Part shown: in pieces, positions 39,697 to 50,301 of the stretch
Position numbering within the stretch: position 1 is the first letter of the stretch
Layout: each line of letters opens with the position of its first letter
Assembly (NCBI RefSeq): GCF_011605345.1
Contig: NZ_JAAOXM010000015.1
Location: forward strand, 62,001-126,000
Length of the DNA stretch: 64,000 nucleotides
From: Burkholderia sp. D-99
GTDB lineage: Bacteria > Pseudomonadota > Gammaproteobacteria > Burkholderiales > Burkholderiaceae
Direction: 5' to 3'
The notes under the pieces: model-generated
The model's database searches: none
Told to the model about the DNA's origin: nothing
The model's input: only the letters and a program-made list of their open reading frames with translations
Made by a program: the position numbers and the translations under genes

Positions 39697-40128
39697 TCAT
39701 TCAACAATACGTTTAAAACTGTTGTAGTGGTCGCCCGTGTAATAACAGTTGTCGATCCGGCGCAATGGCCCGCCACAGACGATCCGGCGCGCACCGCGAT
39801 TGCGGGCACGCGGCGTCGGTACCGTGTACTCATGGTAGTAGCCGCGCTTCGCTTTTGGCAGGATCCGCTCGCGGTTGCCAAACACGACGCCGTCTTTCTC
39901 GTACGGGTAGGGGCCGCCGGCGCCGATCAGGCCCAGCGTGGTCACGGCCTCGCGCGGAAGACGGGCGGTCGGAATCGTATCGAGCCCGCTCGCCGCGACG
40001 TCGGCCGGAACGGCCTCCCGTGCGTAAGCGGCGGAAACCAGACTGCCCGTCGGCGTGCCGACGATACCCATCGCGAACATCGCGAAGACGGACGCGAGCG
40101 CGCCGTTGCGGAGCCACTTGCGTGCCAT
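39697..40128 (-). CDS. Secreted barnase-like guanyl-specific ribonuclease
   Basis: 143 residues. A signal peptide of about 36 residues ends at SAAYA. The C-terminal half is an N1/T1/barnase domain: FGNRERILP, then HEYTVPTPRARNRGARRIV and TGDHYNSFKRI. The catalytic set is present: E100 (general base), R114/R115 and H134. Two Cys (118 and 128) may form a disulfide, in line with export. The downstream gene is barstar. Likely a nutritional or competition toxin, or a periplasmic RNase. Confidence 0.9.
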   Translation of the reverse strand: MARKWLRNGALASVFAMFAMGIVGTPTGSLVSAAYAREAVPADVAASGLDTIPTARLPREAVTTLGLIGAGGPYPYEKDGVVFGNRERILPKAKRGYYHEYTVPTPRARNRGARRIVCGGPLRRIDNCYYTGDHYNSFKRIVE

Positions 40129-40277
40129 GAACCAGGGTTCCCGCTGTTAAATCAAGTAGTTGACGACCAACAAAGGCGTTAGCGTAGCGTTATTGGCCGC
40201 GCGAATCAATGTCCGTTTGGGAATCGAAAGCGTCGTGATACCCGGAATTGCGCATTTTTTACCTAAATCGCACTACA

Positions 40278-40299
40278 TTTATCTTACATGAGATAAAAT
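40278..40299 (+). promoter_or_regulatory. Dyad operator over a -10 box
   Basis: TTTATCTTACATGAGATAAA (40278-40297) has 7-bp perfect arms around six bases. The right arm overlaps TAAAAT (40294-40299), a -10 box for the candidate RNA beginning near 40305. I do not see a convincing -35, which would fit an activator- or repressor-controlled promoter. The binding protein is unknown. Confidence 0.5.
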
Positions 40300-40304
40300 A
40301 CGGG

Positions 40305-40438
40305 CGGCATCTCTCGAATGGCAAGACCTGCCTCCTTGCCGCGCTCGCTACCAGGAGTGGAGAGATGCTGCTGTTGCCTTGAGGGAAGCGCGTTTGCGCC
40401 CTGCCCGCGGCGTGCCCATTGCGGGCACGCCTCTTTTT
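40305..40438 (+). ncRNA. Candidate structured small RNA
   Basis: About 134 nt. A 9-bp outer stem pairs GCATCTCTC (40307-40315) with GAGAGATGC (40360-40368). Inside it GGCAAG (40320-40325) pairs with CTTGCC (40335-40340), leaving loop ACCTGCCTC; the loop and stem together read CTCCTT, which can pair with Shine-Dalgarno sites. A second small hairpin lies at about 40382-40402. It ends with a strong terminator (40409-40438). It is in a 376-bp gap between the RNase gene and maeB and holds no good reading frame. It does not match 6S, 4.5S or tmRNA as I know them. Confidence 0.5.
40409..40438 (+). terminator. Terminator of the candidate RNA
   Basis: GGCGTGCCC (40409-40417) pairs with GGGCACGCC (40423-40431), followed by TCTTTTT. 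No plus-strand protein gene precedes it, so it implies a non-coding transcript. Confidence 0.85.
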
Positions 40439-40504
40439 GCGTTTGTTTACAATTTCGCCCGACGCGCCACGCCGGTTCGACCGGCCTGGCGCGTTCGTTT
40501 TGGT

Positions 40505-42805
<2,301 letters not shown>

Positions 42806-42981
42806 GTGTCTCGTGGCGGGCGGATTAGAATAACTCTTCGACGGCATTGTAGCGCCAATCATCGGCCGCCAGACCGGCGATTCGGGTGCAACAGCCGCGA
42901 CAAAAATGGTCCGAACGGTGCAGGAACGCAGCCGCTCGCCTCGTACAATGCCGTTCCTTCAATCGTTTCGGATTACCCGCC

Positions 42982-44016
42982 GTGCCAGCCGCCCTTTCCG
43001 AGTTTTCGCTGATCGAACGCTTCTTCACGCGCCGTGCCGCGCAGGGCGCCCGCGCGTCGACACTCGGCATCGGCGACGATTGCGCGCTGATCACGCCTCG
43101 AACCGGGAAATTGCTGGCCATTTCGACGGACATGCTGGTGGAGGGCCGCCACTTCTTCCCCGATGTCGCGCCCGACGCGCTCGGCCACAAGACGCTCGCG
43201 GTCAACCTGTCCGACCTCGCGGCAATGGGCGCCGAGCCGCGCGCCTTCACGCTCGCGTGCGCGCTGCCGCGCGCCGACGCGGCGTGGCTCGAGGCCTTCA
43301 GCAACGGGCTGTTCGCGCTCGCCGAGCGCTACGGTTGCGAGCTGATCGGCGGCGACACGACGAGCGGCCCGCTGAACCTGTGCGTGACCGTATTCGGCGA
43401 AGTCGCGCCCGACGCGGCGCTGCGCCGCGACGCCGCGCGCGACGGCGACGACGTGTGGGTGTCCGGCACACTCGGCGATGCGCGCGCGGGCCTCGGCGTC
43501 GCGCGCGGCGAATGGGCGGCCGGCGCGGACGAAGCGGCCGCGTTCCGGCGTGCGCTCGAGCGGCCCGAACCGCGCATCGCGCTCGGCCTGGCGCTTGCCG
43601 GCGTCGCGCACGCGGCGCTCGACCTTTCCGACGGTCTCGCCGGAGATCTGCAGCACATCCTGACCCGCTCGAACGTGCGCGCCGAAATCGACGCCGACGC
43701 GGTGCCGCGCTCGGCCGCGCTCGTGACGCTGCCGCCCGACGTGCAGCGCCGCTGCACACTGGCGGGCGGCGACGACTACGAACTGTGCTTCACCGCGCCG
43801 GCCGCGGCCCGCGCGGCGGTCGAAGCGGCCGGCGCGACGGCCGGGGTGCCGGTCACGCGAATCGGTACAATACGCGCGTTGTCCGCGTTGTCCGCGTTGT
43901 CCGCGCCGTCCGCGCCGTCCGCGCCGTCCGCGCAACCCGCGATCACGTGGCACGACGCCGCCGGCGCGCCCCTCGCTCTCACGTTGCACGGCTTCGACCA
44001 CTTCCATGCAGACTGA
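42982..44016 (+). CDS. thiL: Thiamine-monophosphate kinase
   Basis: Makes thiamine diphosphate, the cofactor of transketolase. 344 residues from the GTG at 42982. The ATP-binding GIGDDCALI, AVNLSDLAAMGA and GGDTTSGPL segments are family marks. Near the C-terminus lies an extra in-frame repeat (ALS-ALS-ALS-APS-APS-APS), encoded by a 9-bp tandem repeat. The gene overlaps pgpA by 11 nt. Confidence 0.95.
   Translation: MPAALSEFSLIERFFTRRAAQGARASTLGIGDDCALITPRTGKLLAISTDMLVEGRHFFPDVAPDALGHKTLAVNLSDLAAMGAEPRAFTLACALPRADAAWLEAFSNGLFALAERYGCELIGGDTTSGPLNLCVTVFGEVAPDAALRRDAARDGDDVWVSGTLGDARAGLGVARGEWAAGADEAAAFRRALERPEPRIALGLALAGVAHAALDLSDGLAGDLQHILTRSNVRAEIDADAVPRSAALVTLPPDVQRRCTLAGGDDYELCFTAPAAARAAVEAAGATAGVPVTRIGTIRALSALSALSAPSAPSAPSAQPAITWHDAAGAPLALTLHGFDHFHAD
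43876..43929 (+). repeat. 9-bp tandem repeat inside thiL
   Basis: Six copies: GCGTTGTCC three times, then GCGCCGTCC three times. Being a multiple of three, changes in copy number would add or remove residues without frameshift. It codes for Ala-Leu-Ser and Ala-Pro-Ser units. Confidence 0.95.
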
Positions 44017-44551
44017 CCCGACGCCCGCGCACGCCGCGGCCGAGACCGGCGCCGCACCCGATGCGCCGCAGCGCGCGACCGCGCGCTTCATGCTGTCGCA
44101 CCCGGCGCATATCGTGTCGCTCGGCTTCGGCAGCGGGCTCGCGCCGATCATGCCCGGCACGTTCGGCTCACTGTTCGGCTGGCTCAGTTTCGTCTTGCTC
44201 AACCGCTACCTGACGGTGCCCGAATGGTGGGCGCTGATCGCGGTCGGCTTCGTGGCGGGCACGTGGATCACCGGTTTCACCGCGAAGAAGATGGGCACGT
44301 CCGATCCGGGCGCCGTCGTCTGGGACGAGATCGTCGCGATCTGGCTCGTGATGCTGTTCGTCACGCCCGCGACCTTCATCGGCCAGCTGTGGGCGTTCGT
44401 CGCGTTCCGCTGCTTCGACATGCTCAAGCCGCCACCGATCCGCTATGTCGAGCGCCGCCTCAAAGGCGGGCTCGGCATCATGGTCGACGACCTGGTCGCC
44501 GCGTTCATGACGCTGCTCGTGATCGCCCTGTGGCGCTCCGTCGTCGGCTGA
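44006..44551 (+). CDS. pgpA: Phosphatidylglycerophosphatase A
   Basis: Inner-membrane enzyme forming phosphatidylglycerol. 181 residues with four hydrophobic segments. Family marks are the GLAPIMPGTFGSLFGW segment and DPGAVVWDEIVAIW. It overlaps thiL by 11 nt and precedes pncC by 31 nt, so the three form an operon. Confidence 0.95.
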   Translation: MQTDPTPAHAAAETGAAPDAPQRATARFMLSHPAHIVSLGFGSGLAPIMPGTFGSLFGWLSFVLLNRYLTVPEWWALIAVGFVAGTWITGFTAKKMGTSDPGAVVWDEIVAIWLVMLFVTPATFIGQLWAFVAFRCFDMLKPPPIRYVERRLKGGLGIMVDDLVAAFMTLLVIALWRSVVG

Positions 44552-44582
44552 CCGATTTCCCGACTCCCGTTTCCCGACGCGC

Positions 44583-45083
44583 ATGCCAACCGATTCCGTC
44601 GTCCATCAGCTTGCGATCCGCGCAGGCAACAAGCTGCGTGACGAGCACCTCACGCTTGCCACCGCCGAATCCTGCACCGGCGGCATGATCGCCGCCGCGA
44701 TCACCGACATTTCCGGCAGCAGCCAGTGGTTCGAGCGCGGCTTCGTCACGTACTCGAACCAGGCCAAGATCGAGATGATCGGCGTGCCGCCCGACCTGAT
44801 CGACAAGCACGGCGCCGTCAGCGAGCCCGTCGCGCGCGCGATGGCCGAAGGCGCGCTGCGCAACAGCCGCGCGCAGGTCGCGCTGTCCGTCACGGGCATT
44901 GCGGGCCCGGCCGGCGGCAGCGAAAAGAAGCCGGTCGGCACCGTGTCGTTCGGCTGGAGCAACCGGCTGCATACCGACGTCGAGACGCTCGTGTTCAAGG
45001 GCGACCGCGACCAGATCCGCACGCAGGCAGCCGCGCATGCGCTGCGCGGGCTGCTAAAGCTGCTCGACGAACGCGAGGGCTGA
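44583..45083 (+). CDS. pncC: Nicotinamide-nucleotide amidase (CinA C-terminal type)
   Basis: 166 residues, stand-alone PncC. It deamidates nicotinamide mononucleotide in pyridine-nucleotide salvage. The nucleophile Ser is S30 in TAESCTGG; VTGIAGPAGGSEKKPVGTV is the other family signature. Confidence 0.94.
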   Translation: MPTDSVVHQLAIRAGNKLRDEHLTLATAESCTGGMIAAAITDISGSSQWFERGFVTYSNQAKIEMIGVPPDLIDKHGAVSEPVARAMAEGALRNSRAQVALSVTGIAGPAGGSEKKPVGTVSFGWSNRLHTDVETLVFKGDRDQIRTQAAAHALRGLLKLLDEREG

Positions 45084-45090
45084 TCGGGCC

Positions 45091-45109
45091 GGGGCGCGTC
45101 ACGCGCCCC
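45091..45109. terminator. Hairpin between convergent genes
   Basis: GGGGCGCG and CGCGCCCC form an 8-bp stem with a 3-nt loop in the 36-bp gap between pncC and the phosphatase gene. No T run, so termination is weakly supported. Confidence 0.45.
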
Positions 45110-45119
45110 GCTTGCCCGC

Positions 45120-46178
45120 TTACTGAATCGCGTCGGGCTTCACGACGATCCAGTTCTTGTCCGCCGTCACCGGCAGGCCGAGCGACTTCTGCTGCGCGGC
45201 CGATTCATCCGCCCACGCGCGGATCTGCGCCATCTGCTTGTCCTTCTTGTTCACCCACACACGCACGCCGCCGCGCGCGACGTCGGTCGCGTTCAGCAGC
45301 ATGTAGCCGTCGGACGTCGGCGTGTCACCCGCGACGAGCACCGGCTTCTTCCACTGGTCGATCCAGCCGACGATCGAGCCGAGCTTGCCTTCGTACCACG
45401 TCATCGGATTCATCAGGAACGGCGTGATCACCAGGCTGCGGTTCGCGGCCTCGTCGTACTTGCCGGCCTTGATCTGCAGGCGCGACGTCGTCAGCGCGCC
45501 GGTGGCCGGGTTGCGCAGCAGCGTCGTCACGCCGATCACGTTCTGCGGCTTCACGTTGTAGCCGTACTTCGGGTCGGACAGCACGAGCCGCGCGAGCTCC
45601 TCGTGCGCGGCCGTCATCACGTAGACCTCGATGCCGTTCTCGCGCAGCGCGTTGTACAGCTCCTGCATCCCGCGGAAGAAGCGCGGCGGGTTCACCGTGC
45701 CGTCGACCACCTTGTCGCCCTGCCAGTAGCGGATCGGGATCGGCTTGCCGTCGGCGAGCATCGCGTCGACGTGGCGCTTCAGGTCGGCCAACGACTGCCC
45801 GGCGAACGCCTGCGCGATCCACGGGTAGCAGACGAGATCGTCGATCTCGCACAGCCGGTAGTAATAGCTCGTCAGCGATTCCTTGTAGTCGGCGGAATCC
45901 TTGAACGGGATCAGCTTCAGCGACGGGTCGAGCGTGTCGCGCGTCAGCACGCCGCGGTTCTCGAGGTACGGCAGCAGCGACTCCTCGAGGTCGTAGCGGT
46001 AGGTCGTGTTGTCGGCGTCGAACACCGCGTATTCGCCGCGGTACGCATGCGCGGCGATCATCGCGTTCAGCGCCTTCGCGCTGTCCGCCGGCCAGTGCGA
46101 GAGGTCCGCCGCATGGGCGAAGCTCATGCACAGCGATGCGGCAAGCGCGCTCAGAAAACGTCGGGAAAGCTTGGGCAT
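45120..46178 (-). CDS. HAD-family phosphatase, PchP-like
   Basis: 352 residues from the ATG at 46178, with a signal peptide ending near SFAHA, so periplasmic. HAD motif I is FDADNTTYR (D54, D56); motif II lies in VYVMTAAHEEL; the acidic motif is AGDTPTSDGYM. It resembles Pseudomonas phosphorylcholine phosphatase PchP, whose motif I is nearly the same. Whether the substrate is phosphorylcholine here is inference. Confidence 0.8.
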   Translation of the reverse strand: MPKLSRRFLSALAASLCMSFAHAADLSHWPADSAKALNAMIAAHAYRGEYAVFDADNTTYRYDLEESLLPYLENRGVLTRDTLDPSLKLIPFKDSADYKESLTSYYYRLCEIDDLVCYPWIAQAFAGQSLADLKRHVDAMLADGKPIPIRYWQGDKVVDGTVNPPRFFRGMQELYNALRENGIEVYVMTAAHEELARLVLSDPKYGYNVKPQNVIGVTTLLRNPATGALTTSRLQIKAGKYDEAANRSLVITPFLMNPMTWYEGKLGSIVGWIDQWKKPVLVAGDTPTSDGYMLLNATDVARGGVRVWVNKKDKQMAQIRAWADESAAQQKSLGLPVTADKNWIVVKPDAIQ

Positions 46179-46338
46179 GGCGTCACTCCCTTTCTTGACA
46201 GTTTCGTTACAGATCGATGACAAGCGGGAGCATCGCGCGATTGGCGCGCGGGCATGCAGTGCGGAAACGACGGGAAGTTGCCCGTGCGCGTCAGTGCGGC
46301 GGGGGAAAAGGAGGGGGTAAAGCGGAGAAAGCGGCACC

Positions 46339-46356
46339 GGCCCGCGAACGCGGGCC
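46339..46356. repeat. GC hairpin after pyrF
   Basis: GGCCCGCG-AA-CGCGGGCC is a perfect 8-bp stem about 45 bp after the pyrF stop. Without a T run it is only a possible terminator. The rest of 46179-46400 shows nothing I can identify. Confidence 0.45.
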
Positions 46357-46400
46357 TGCCGGAACCGGCCGCCCGCGCGGGCAGCCGTTACCAACCGCGA

Positions 46401-47228
46401 TCAGCGATGCGCGTTGATCGTGTCGCGGGTCTTCTGCGCGGCGAGCGCCGCGGCTTCGGCGAAATCCTCGCCCTTGCTCGCGTACAGGATCGCGCGCGAC
46501 GAGTTGATCATCATGCCGGTGCCGTCGGCCGTGCGGCCTGCGTTGACGGTCGCCTGCACGTCGCCGCCCTGCGCGCCGATGCCGGGAATCAGCAGCGGCA
46601 TGTCGCCGACGATCCCGCGCACGATCTCGATTTCCTTCGGGAACGTCGCGCCGACCACGAGGCCGAGCTGGCCGTTCTTCGCGTTCCACTTGTTCGCCGC
46701 GAGGTCGGCCACGACCTGGTACAGCGGCCGGCCGTTCGTATCGAGGAACTGCAGGTCGGAACCGCCCGGGTTCGACGTGCGGCACAGCACGATCACGCCC
46801 TTGCCTTCGTGCTCGAAGTACGGCTCGACCGAGTCGTAACCCATGTACGGGTTCACCGTGACGGCGTCCGCGCGATAACGTTCGAACGCTTCGCGCGCGT
46901 ATTGCTCGGCCGTGCTGCCGATGTCGCCGCGCTTCGCGTCGAGGATCACGGGCAGGCCCGGATGCTGGAGGTGGATGTGCGCGATCAGCCGCTCGAGCTG
47001 GTCTTCCGCGCGATGCGCGGCGAAGTAGGCGATCTGCGGCTTGAACGCGCTCGCGTATTGCGCGGTCGCGTCGACGATCTGCCGGCAGAATTCGAAGATC
47101 GCGTCGGGCTGGCCGTCGAACTGCACGGGAAAGCGCGACGGCTCGGGATCGAGGCCGACGCACAGCAGCGAATTCGTGCGCTGCCACGCGGCGCGCAGCG
47201 ATTCGATGAAAGTAAGCGGGGAAGACAT
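46401..47228 (-). CDS. pyrF: Orotidine-5'-phosphate decarboxylase
   Basis: Last step of UMP synthesis. 275 residues from [10 protein letters not shown] at 47228. Long bacterial (type 2) form; the catalytic loop is [13 protein letters not shown], and [11 protein letters not shown] binds phosphate. It starts 39 bp after the epimerase gene on the same strand and might receive read-through. Confidence 0.95.
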   Translation of the reverse strand: MSSPLTFIESLRAAWQRTNSLLCVGLDPEPSRFPVQFDGQPDAIFEFCRQIVDATAQYASAFKPQIAYFAAHRAEDQLERLIAHIHLQHPGLPVILDAKRGDIGSTAEQYAREAFERYRADAVTVNPYMGYDSVEPYFEHEGKGVIVLCRTSNPGGSDLQFLDTNGRPLYQVVADLAANKWNAKNGQLGLVVGATFPKEIEIVRGIVGDMPLLIPGIGAQGGDVQATVNAGRTADGTGMMINSSRAILYASKGEDFAEAAALAAQKTRDTINAHR

Positions 47229-47267
47229 GGCGGGTACTCGCGGCAAACCGTTGGTAGACCGCGTATT

Positions 47268-48329
47268 TTACCCGCGTCGCCGGCGCTCCTCGCGTGTCGC
47301 GGTATTGCTGCGCGCATCGGCGCGCTCGACGGTGAACGCGAACCGCCGCGTCAGCCGCTCGCCGGGCGCGAGCAGCGTCATTCCGTGCGCGGTCGCGCCG
47401 CCCGGCAGGTTCACCGCATTGATCGGATGATCGACCGGCTCGAAGCAGAAAAAATCCTCGCCGGGCGGTGTATAGAGCACGTACGCGTCGGCGTCGGCCG
47501 CCACTGTCAGCGACAGCCCGCGGCGCGGCCAGCTCACCGTCGCGTGCCCGCCCCAGCCGGTGAACGCGTGATTGACGAGCGCAGCCGGCAGCGGATACGC
47601 GACGCCGAACTGCCAGGCCGGCGGCACGCTCACGTGCCGCACCGGCAGGAAATCGGTGCCCGACAACCACAGCCCGCCGGCGGCCGCGGCCAGCTCGGTC
47701 GCGGCATCGCGCACGAGGAACGGATGTACGCCAAGCCCGAACGGCAGCCGCGCGCGCCCCGCGTTCTCGATCGTCAGCGCGATCGACAGCGTCGCATCGT
47801 CGAGTTCGAACGACTGGATCGCGCGGAACGCATACGGCGCGCCGGCGGTGCGATCGAGCGACAGTTGCAGCGACGTGCCGGTCGCATCGTCCACCTGCCA
47901 TGGCGCGAGCCAGCCGTCGCCGTGGATCGGCAGCGGCTCGTCGCGGCGGTTGCGCGGCACCGCGACCTTGCGTCCGTCGCATTCGAAGCGCGCGCCGCCG
48001 ATCCGGTTCGAGTAAGGCAGCAGCGGATAACACGCGAGCTCGTTCGGGTCCGTCGCCGTCTCCGGGTGTTCGCAGCGGCGGAACACCGGCATCAATGCCC
48101 CGTTGTCGCCGCGCCAGTCGAAGCGCGCGATGCCGCCGCCGAGATGCGGCAGCACGTCGAGCCGCAACGACGCGTTCGACAGCGTGACGGCCGCCGCATG
48201 CGCGGCGCCGACGCCCTGCGCGAAGGCGGCCGTCTGCGGGCCGGGGCTGACCGGCTGCGCGGCGGCGGCCAGGCGCGCGCGGCGCGACTGGCTGGTGGAC
48301 GACGATGCGCGCGAGGACGTGGCGGTCAT
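47268..48329 (-). CDS. Aldose 1-epimerase
   Basis: 353 residues. Galactose-mutarotase fold: CYPLLPYSNRIGGARF, the HGDGWLAPW region with a catalytic His, and FGLGVHPFL with the second His. It interconverts sugar anomers and would supply the form used by the sugar dehydrogenase. Last gene of the dgo/ara operon, 49 bp after the SDR. The first ~40 residues are Ala/Ser-rich and may start further in. Confidence 0.85.
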   Translation of the reverse strand: MTATSSRASSSTSQSRRARLAAAAQPVSPGPQTAAFAQGVGAAHAAAVTLSNASLRLDVLPHLGGGIARFDWRGDNGALMPVFRRCEHPETATDPNELACYPLLPYSNRIGGARFECDGRKVAVPRNRRDEPLPIHGDGWLAPWQVDDATGTSLQLSLDRTAGAPYAFRAIQSFELDDATLSIALTIENAGRARLPFGLGVHPFLVRDAATELAAAAGGLWLSGTDFLPVRHVSVPPAWQFGVAYPLPAALVNHAFTGWGGHATVSWPRRGLSLTVAADADAYVLYTPPGEDFFCFEPVDHPINAVNLPGGATAHGMTLLAPGERLTRRFAFTVERADARSNTATREERRRRG

Positions 48330-48378
48330 GGTGAGCTCCTTTCCTTCGTCGAAGAAACGATGCGGGTCGTGCGAACGG

Positions 48379-49185
48379 TCAGGCCCAGCCGCCGTCGACG
48401 ATCACGTCCTGCGCGGTGATCATCCGGCTGTCGTCGGCCGCGAGGAACAACGCCATCCGCGCGAGATCGGCGGGCAGCAATTCGGCGTCGAGGCACTGGC
48501 CGGCCTTGATCGCCGCGCGGCCCGCGTCGTCGAGCCACAGCCGGCGCTGCTTGTCGGTCATCACCCAGCCCGGCACCAGCGAATTCACGCGGATGCCGAA
48601 CGGGCCGAGGTCGCGCGCGAGGCCGCGCGTCAGCCCCTGCACAGCCGCCTTCGCCATCACGTAGACGGGATAGCCGCCGTTCTTCAGCATCCAGCTGATC
48701 GAGCCGAGATTGACGATCGCGCCGCCACCCTGCTGCTTCATGTCGTCGATCACCGCCTGCGCGGCAAAGAACTGGTGGCGCAGGTTCACCGCGATGCCCG
48801 CGTCGAACGATTCCGGCGTCACGTCGCCGATCGCGTGGCGCGTATCGTTCGCCGCGTTGTTCACGAGCACCGCGATCGCGCCGATGCGCGCGCGGATCGC
48901 GTCGATCGCATGGCGCAGCGCGTCGATGTCGGTCAGGTCGCACTGGATGAACAGCGGCGCATGGCGCACGTGCGCGAGGCTGTCCGCCAACGCGGCGCCG
49001 GCGGCCGCGTCGAGGTCGACGAACGCGACGCGTGCGCCCTGCGCGGCGAAGTGTTCGACGAACGCCGCGCCGATGCCGGTCGCGCCGCCCGTGATCAGCA
49101 CCGCGCGATCCTCGAGGCTCGGATACCGTGCATAGCGCGCGTGGCTCGTGGTGTGCGCGTCGTGCGCGGAAGTGTCGATGGTCAT
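48379..49185 (-). CDS. SDR oxidoreductase, likely aldose 1-dehydrogenase
   Basis: 268 residues. Short-chain dehydrogenase with GGATGIGA, NNAAND, Ser in LGSISW and YVMAK. In a sugar-uptake operon it most likely oxidises the imported aldose to its lactone; this is context inference. The first ~25 residues before the Rossmann fold are His/Ala-rich. It starts 29 bp after araH. Confidence 0.8.
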   Translation of the reverse strand: MTIDTSAHDAHTTSHARYARYPSLEDRAVLITGGATGIGAAFVEHFAAQGARVAFVDLDAAAGAALADSLAHVRHAPLFIQCDLTDIDALRHAIDAIRARIGAIAVLVNNAANDTRHAIGDVTPESFDAGIAVNLRHQFFAAQAVIDDMKQQGGGAIVNLGSISWMLKNGGYPVYVMAKAAVQGLTRGLARDLGPFGIRVNSLVPGWVMTDKQRRLWLDDAGRAAIKAGQCLDAELLPADLARMALFLAADDSRMITAQDVIVDGGWA

Positions 49186-49214
49186 GCGGTTCGTCTCCGT
49201 CAGAGCAGGTCGGG

Positions 49215-50231
49215 TCAGTCGCGGACGCCGCGGTTCTTCAACTGGTCGAGCAGCACGGCCGCGAGCAGGATCGCGCCGCGCACGAGGTACTGGTAGAACG
49301 CGTCGATGTTCAGCAGGTTCATCACGTTCTCGACGGTGCCCATGATCAGCACGCCGATCACGACGCCCGAGATCGTCGCGCGACCGCCCATCAGCGACAC
49401 GCCGCCGAGCACGCATGCGGAGATCACGTTCAGCTCGAAGCCCTGCGCGGCGTTCGGCTGGCCCGACGTGATGCGCGATGCGAGGATCACGCCCGCGAGC
49501 GCCGTCACCGCACCCTGGATCAGGAAGATGTACACGCGCGTGCGTTCGACGTTGATCCCCGCGAGTCGCGATGCCTCGGGATTGCCGCCGATCGCGAGCG
49601 TGTTGCGACCGTACACGGTCTGGTTCAGCAGCACGCCGAACGCGATGAAGCACAGCAGCGTGACCCAGATCGGCAGCGACACACCGAACATCGACAACCC
49701 GCCGAGCGCGATGAAAGTATCCGACGACACGCCGACCGCCTGCCCCTTCGACACGATGAAGCCGAGCCCGCGCACGATCTCCATCGTCGCGAGCGTCGTG
49801 ATCAGCGCGTTGATGCGCAGGTACGCGATCACCGCACCGTTCACGAAGCCGATCGCGGCGCCGGCCGCGACCGCCGCGATGATCGCGACGAACGTGTTGT
49901 CGGTCGCGTTCAGCACCATCGCGCACAACACGCCGGAGAACGCGACGGTCGAGCCGATCGACAGGTCGAAGTCGCGCGACGCGAGACAGAACATCATCGT
50001 GCACGCGACCATGCCGATCTGCGAGATCGACAGCGCGAGGCCGAGCATGTTGTCGATCGAGAAGAAGTGATCGACGGTCAGCGACATCGTGATGAACATC
50101 ACCGCGAAGATCGCGATCAGGCTGTATTCGGTCAGATGCTGCCACCACTTCTGGCGGTCGCTCTGCTGCGGAACCAGCGCGTCGGCCGTGGGCTTCACGG
50201 CGGCGCTGGCAAGGTTTTCGTTGACTTGCAT
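49215..50231 (-). CDS. araH: Sugar ABC transporter permease AraH
   Basis: 338 residues with about 9-10 membrane segments. Matches the RbsC/AraH permease family: FCLASRDFDLSIGS, the loop GGNPEASRLAGINVERTR facing the ATPase, and CVLGGVSLMGGRATI. Third component of the araFGH importer. It begins 70 bp after araG. Confidence 0.9.
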   Translation of the reverse strand: MQVNENLASAAVKPTADALVPQQSDRQKWWQHLTEYSLIAIFAVMFITMSLTVDHFFSIDNMLGLALSISQIGMVACTMMFCLASRDFDLSIGSTVAFSGVLCAMVLNATDNTFVAIIAAVAAGAAIGFVNGAVIAYLRINALITTLATMEIVRGLGFIVSKGQAVGVSSDTFIALGGLSMFGVSLPIWVTLLCFIAFGVLLNQTVYGRNTLAIGGNPEASRLAGINVERTRVYIFLIQGAVTALAGVILASRITSGQPNAAQGFELNVISACVLGGVSLMGGRATISGVVIGVLIMGTVENVMNLLNIDAFYQYLVRGAILLAAVLLDQLKNRGVRD

Positions 50232-50301
50232 GATGGTGTCTCCTGCTCCTGCATCGCGCGGCCCGCGCCGCGCGTGTCCGATTCGAATGTCGTGTATCGC
50301 G

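Noticed and set aside
40305-40438. 6S, 4.5S or tmRNA identity for the candidate RNA
   Set aside because: Length and motifs do not fit: no long 6S bulge, no GGAAGG-type SRP loop, no tRNA-like ends or tag frame.
42806-42981. Thiamine riboswitch before thiL
   Set aside because: No CUGAGA or ACCUGA-type conserved thi-box elements are seen in the spacer.
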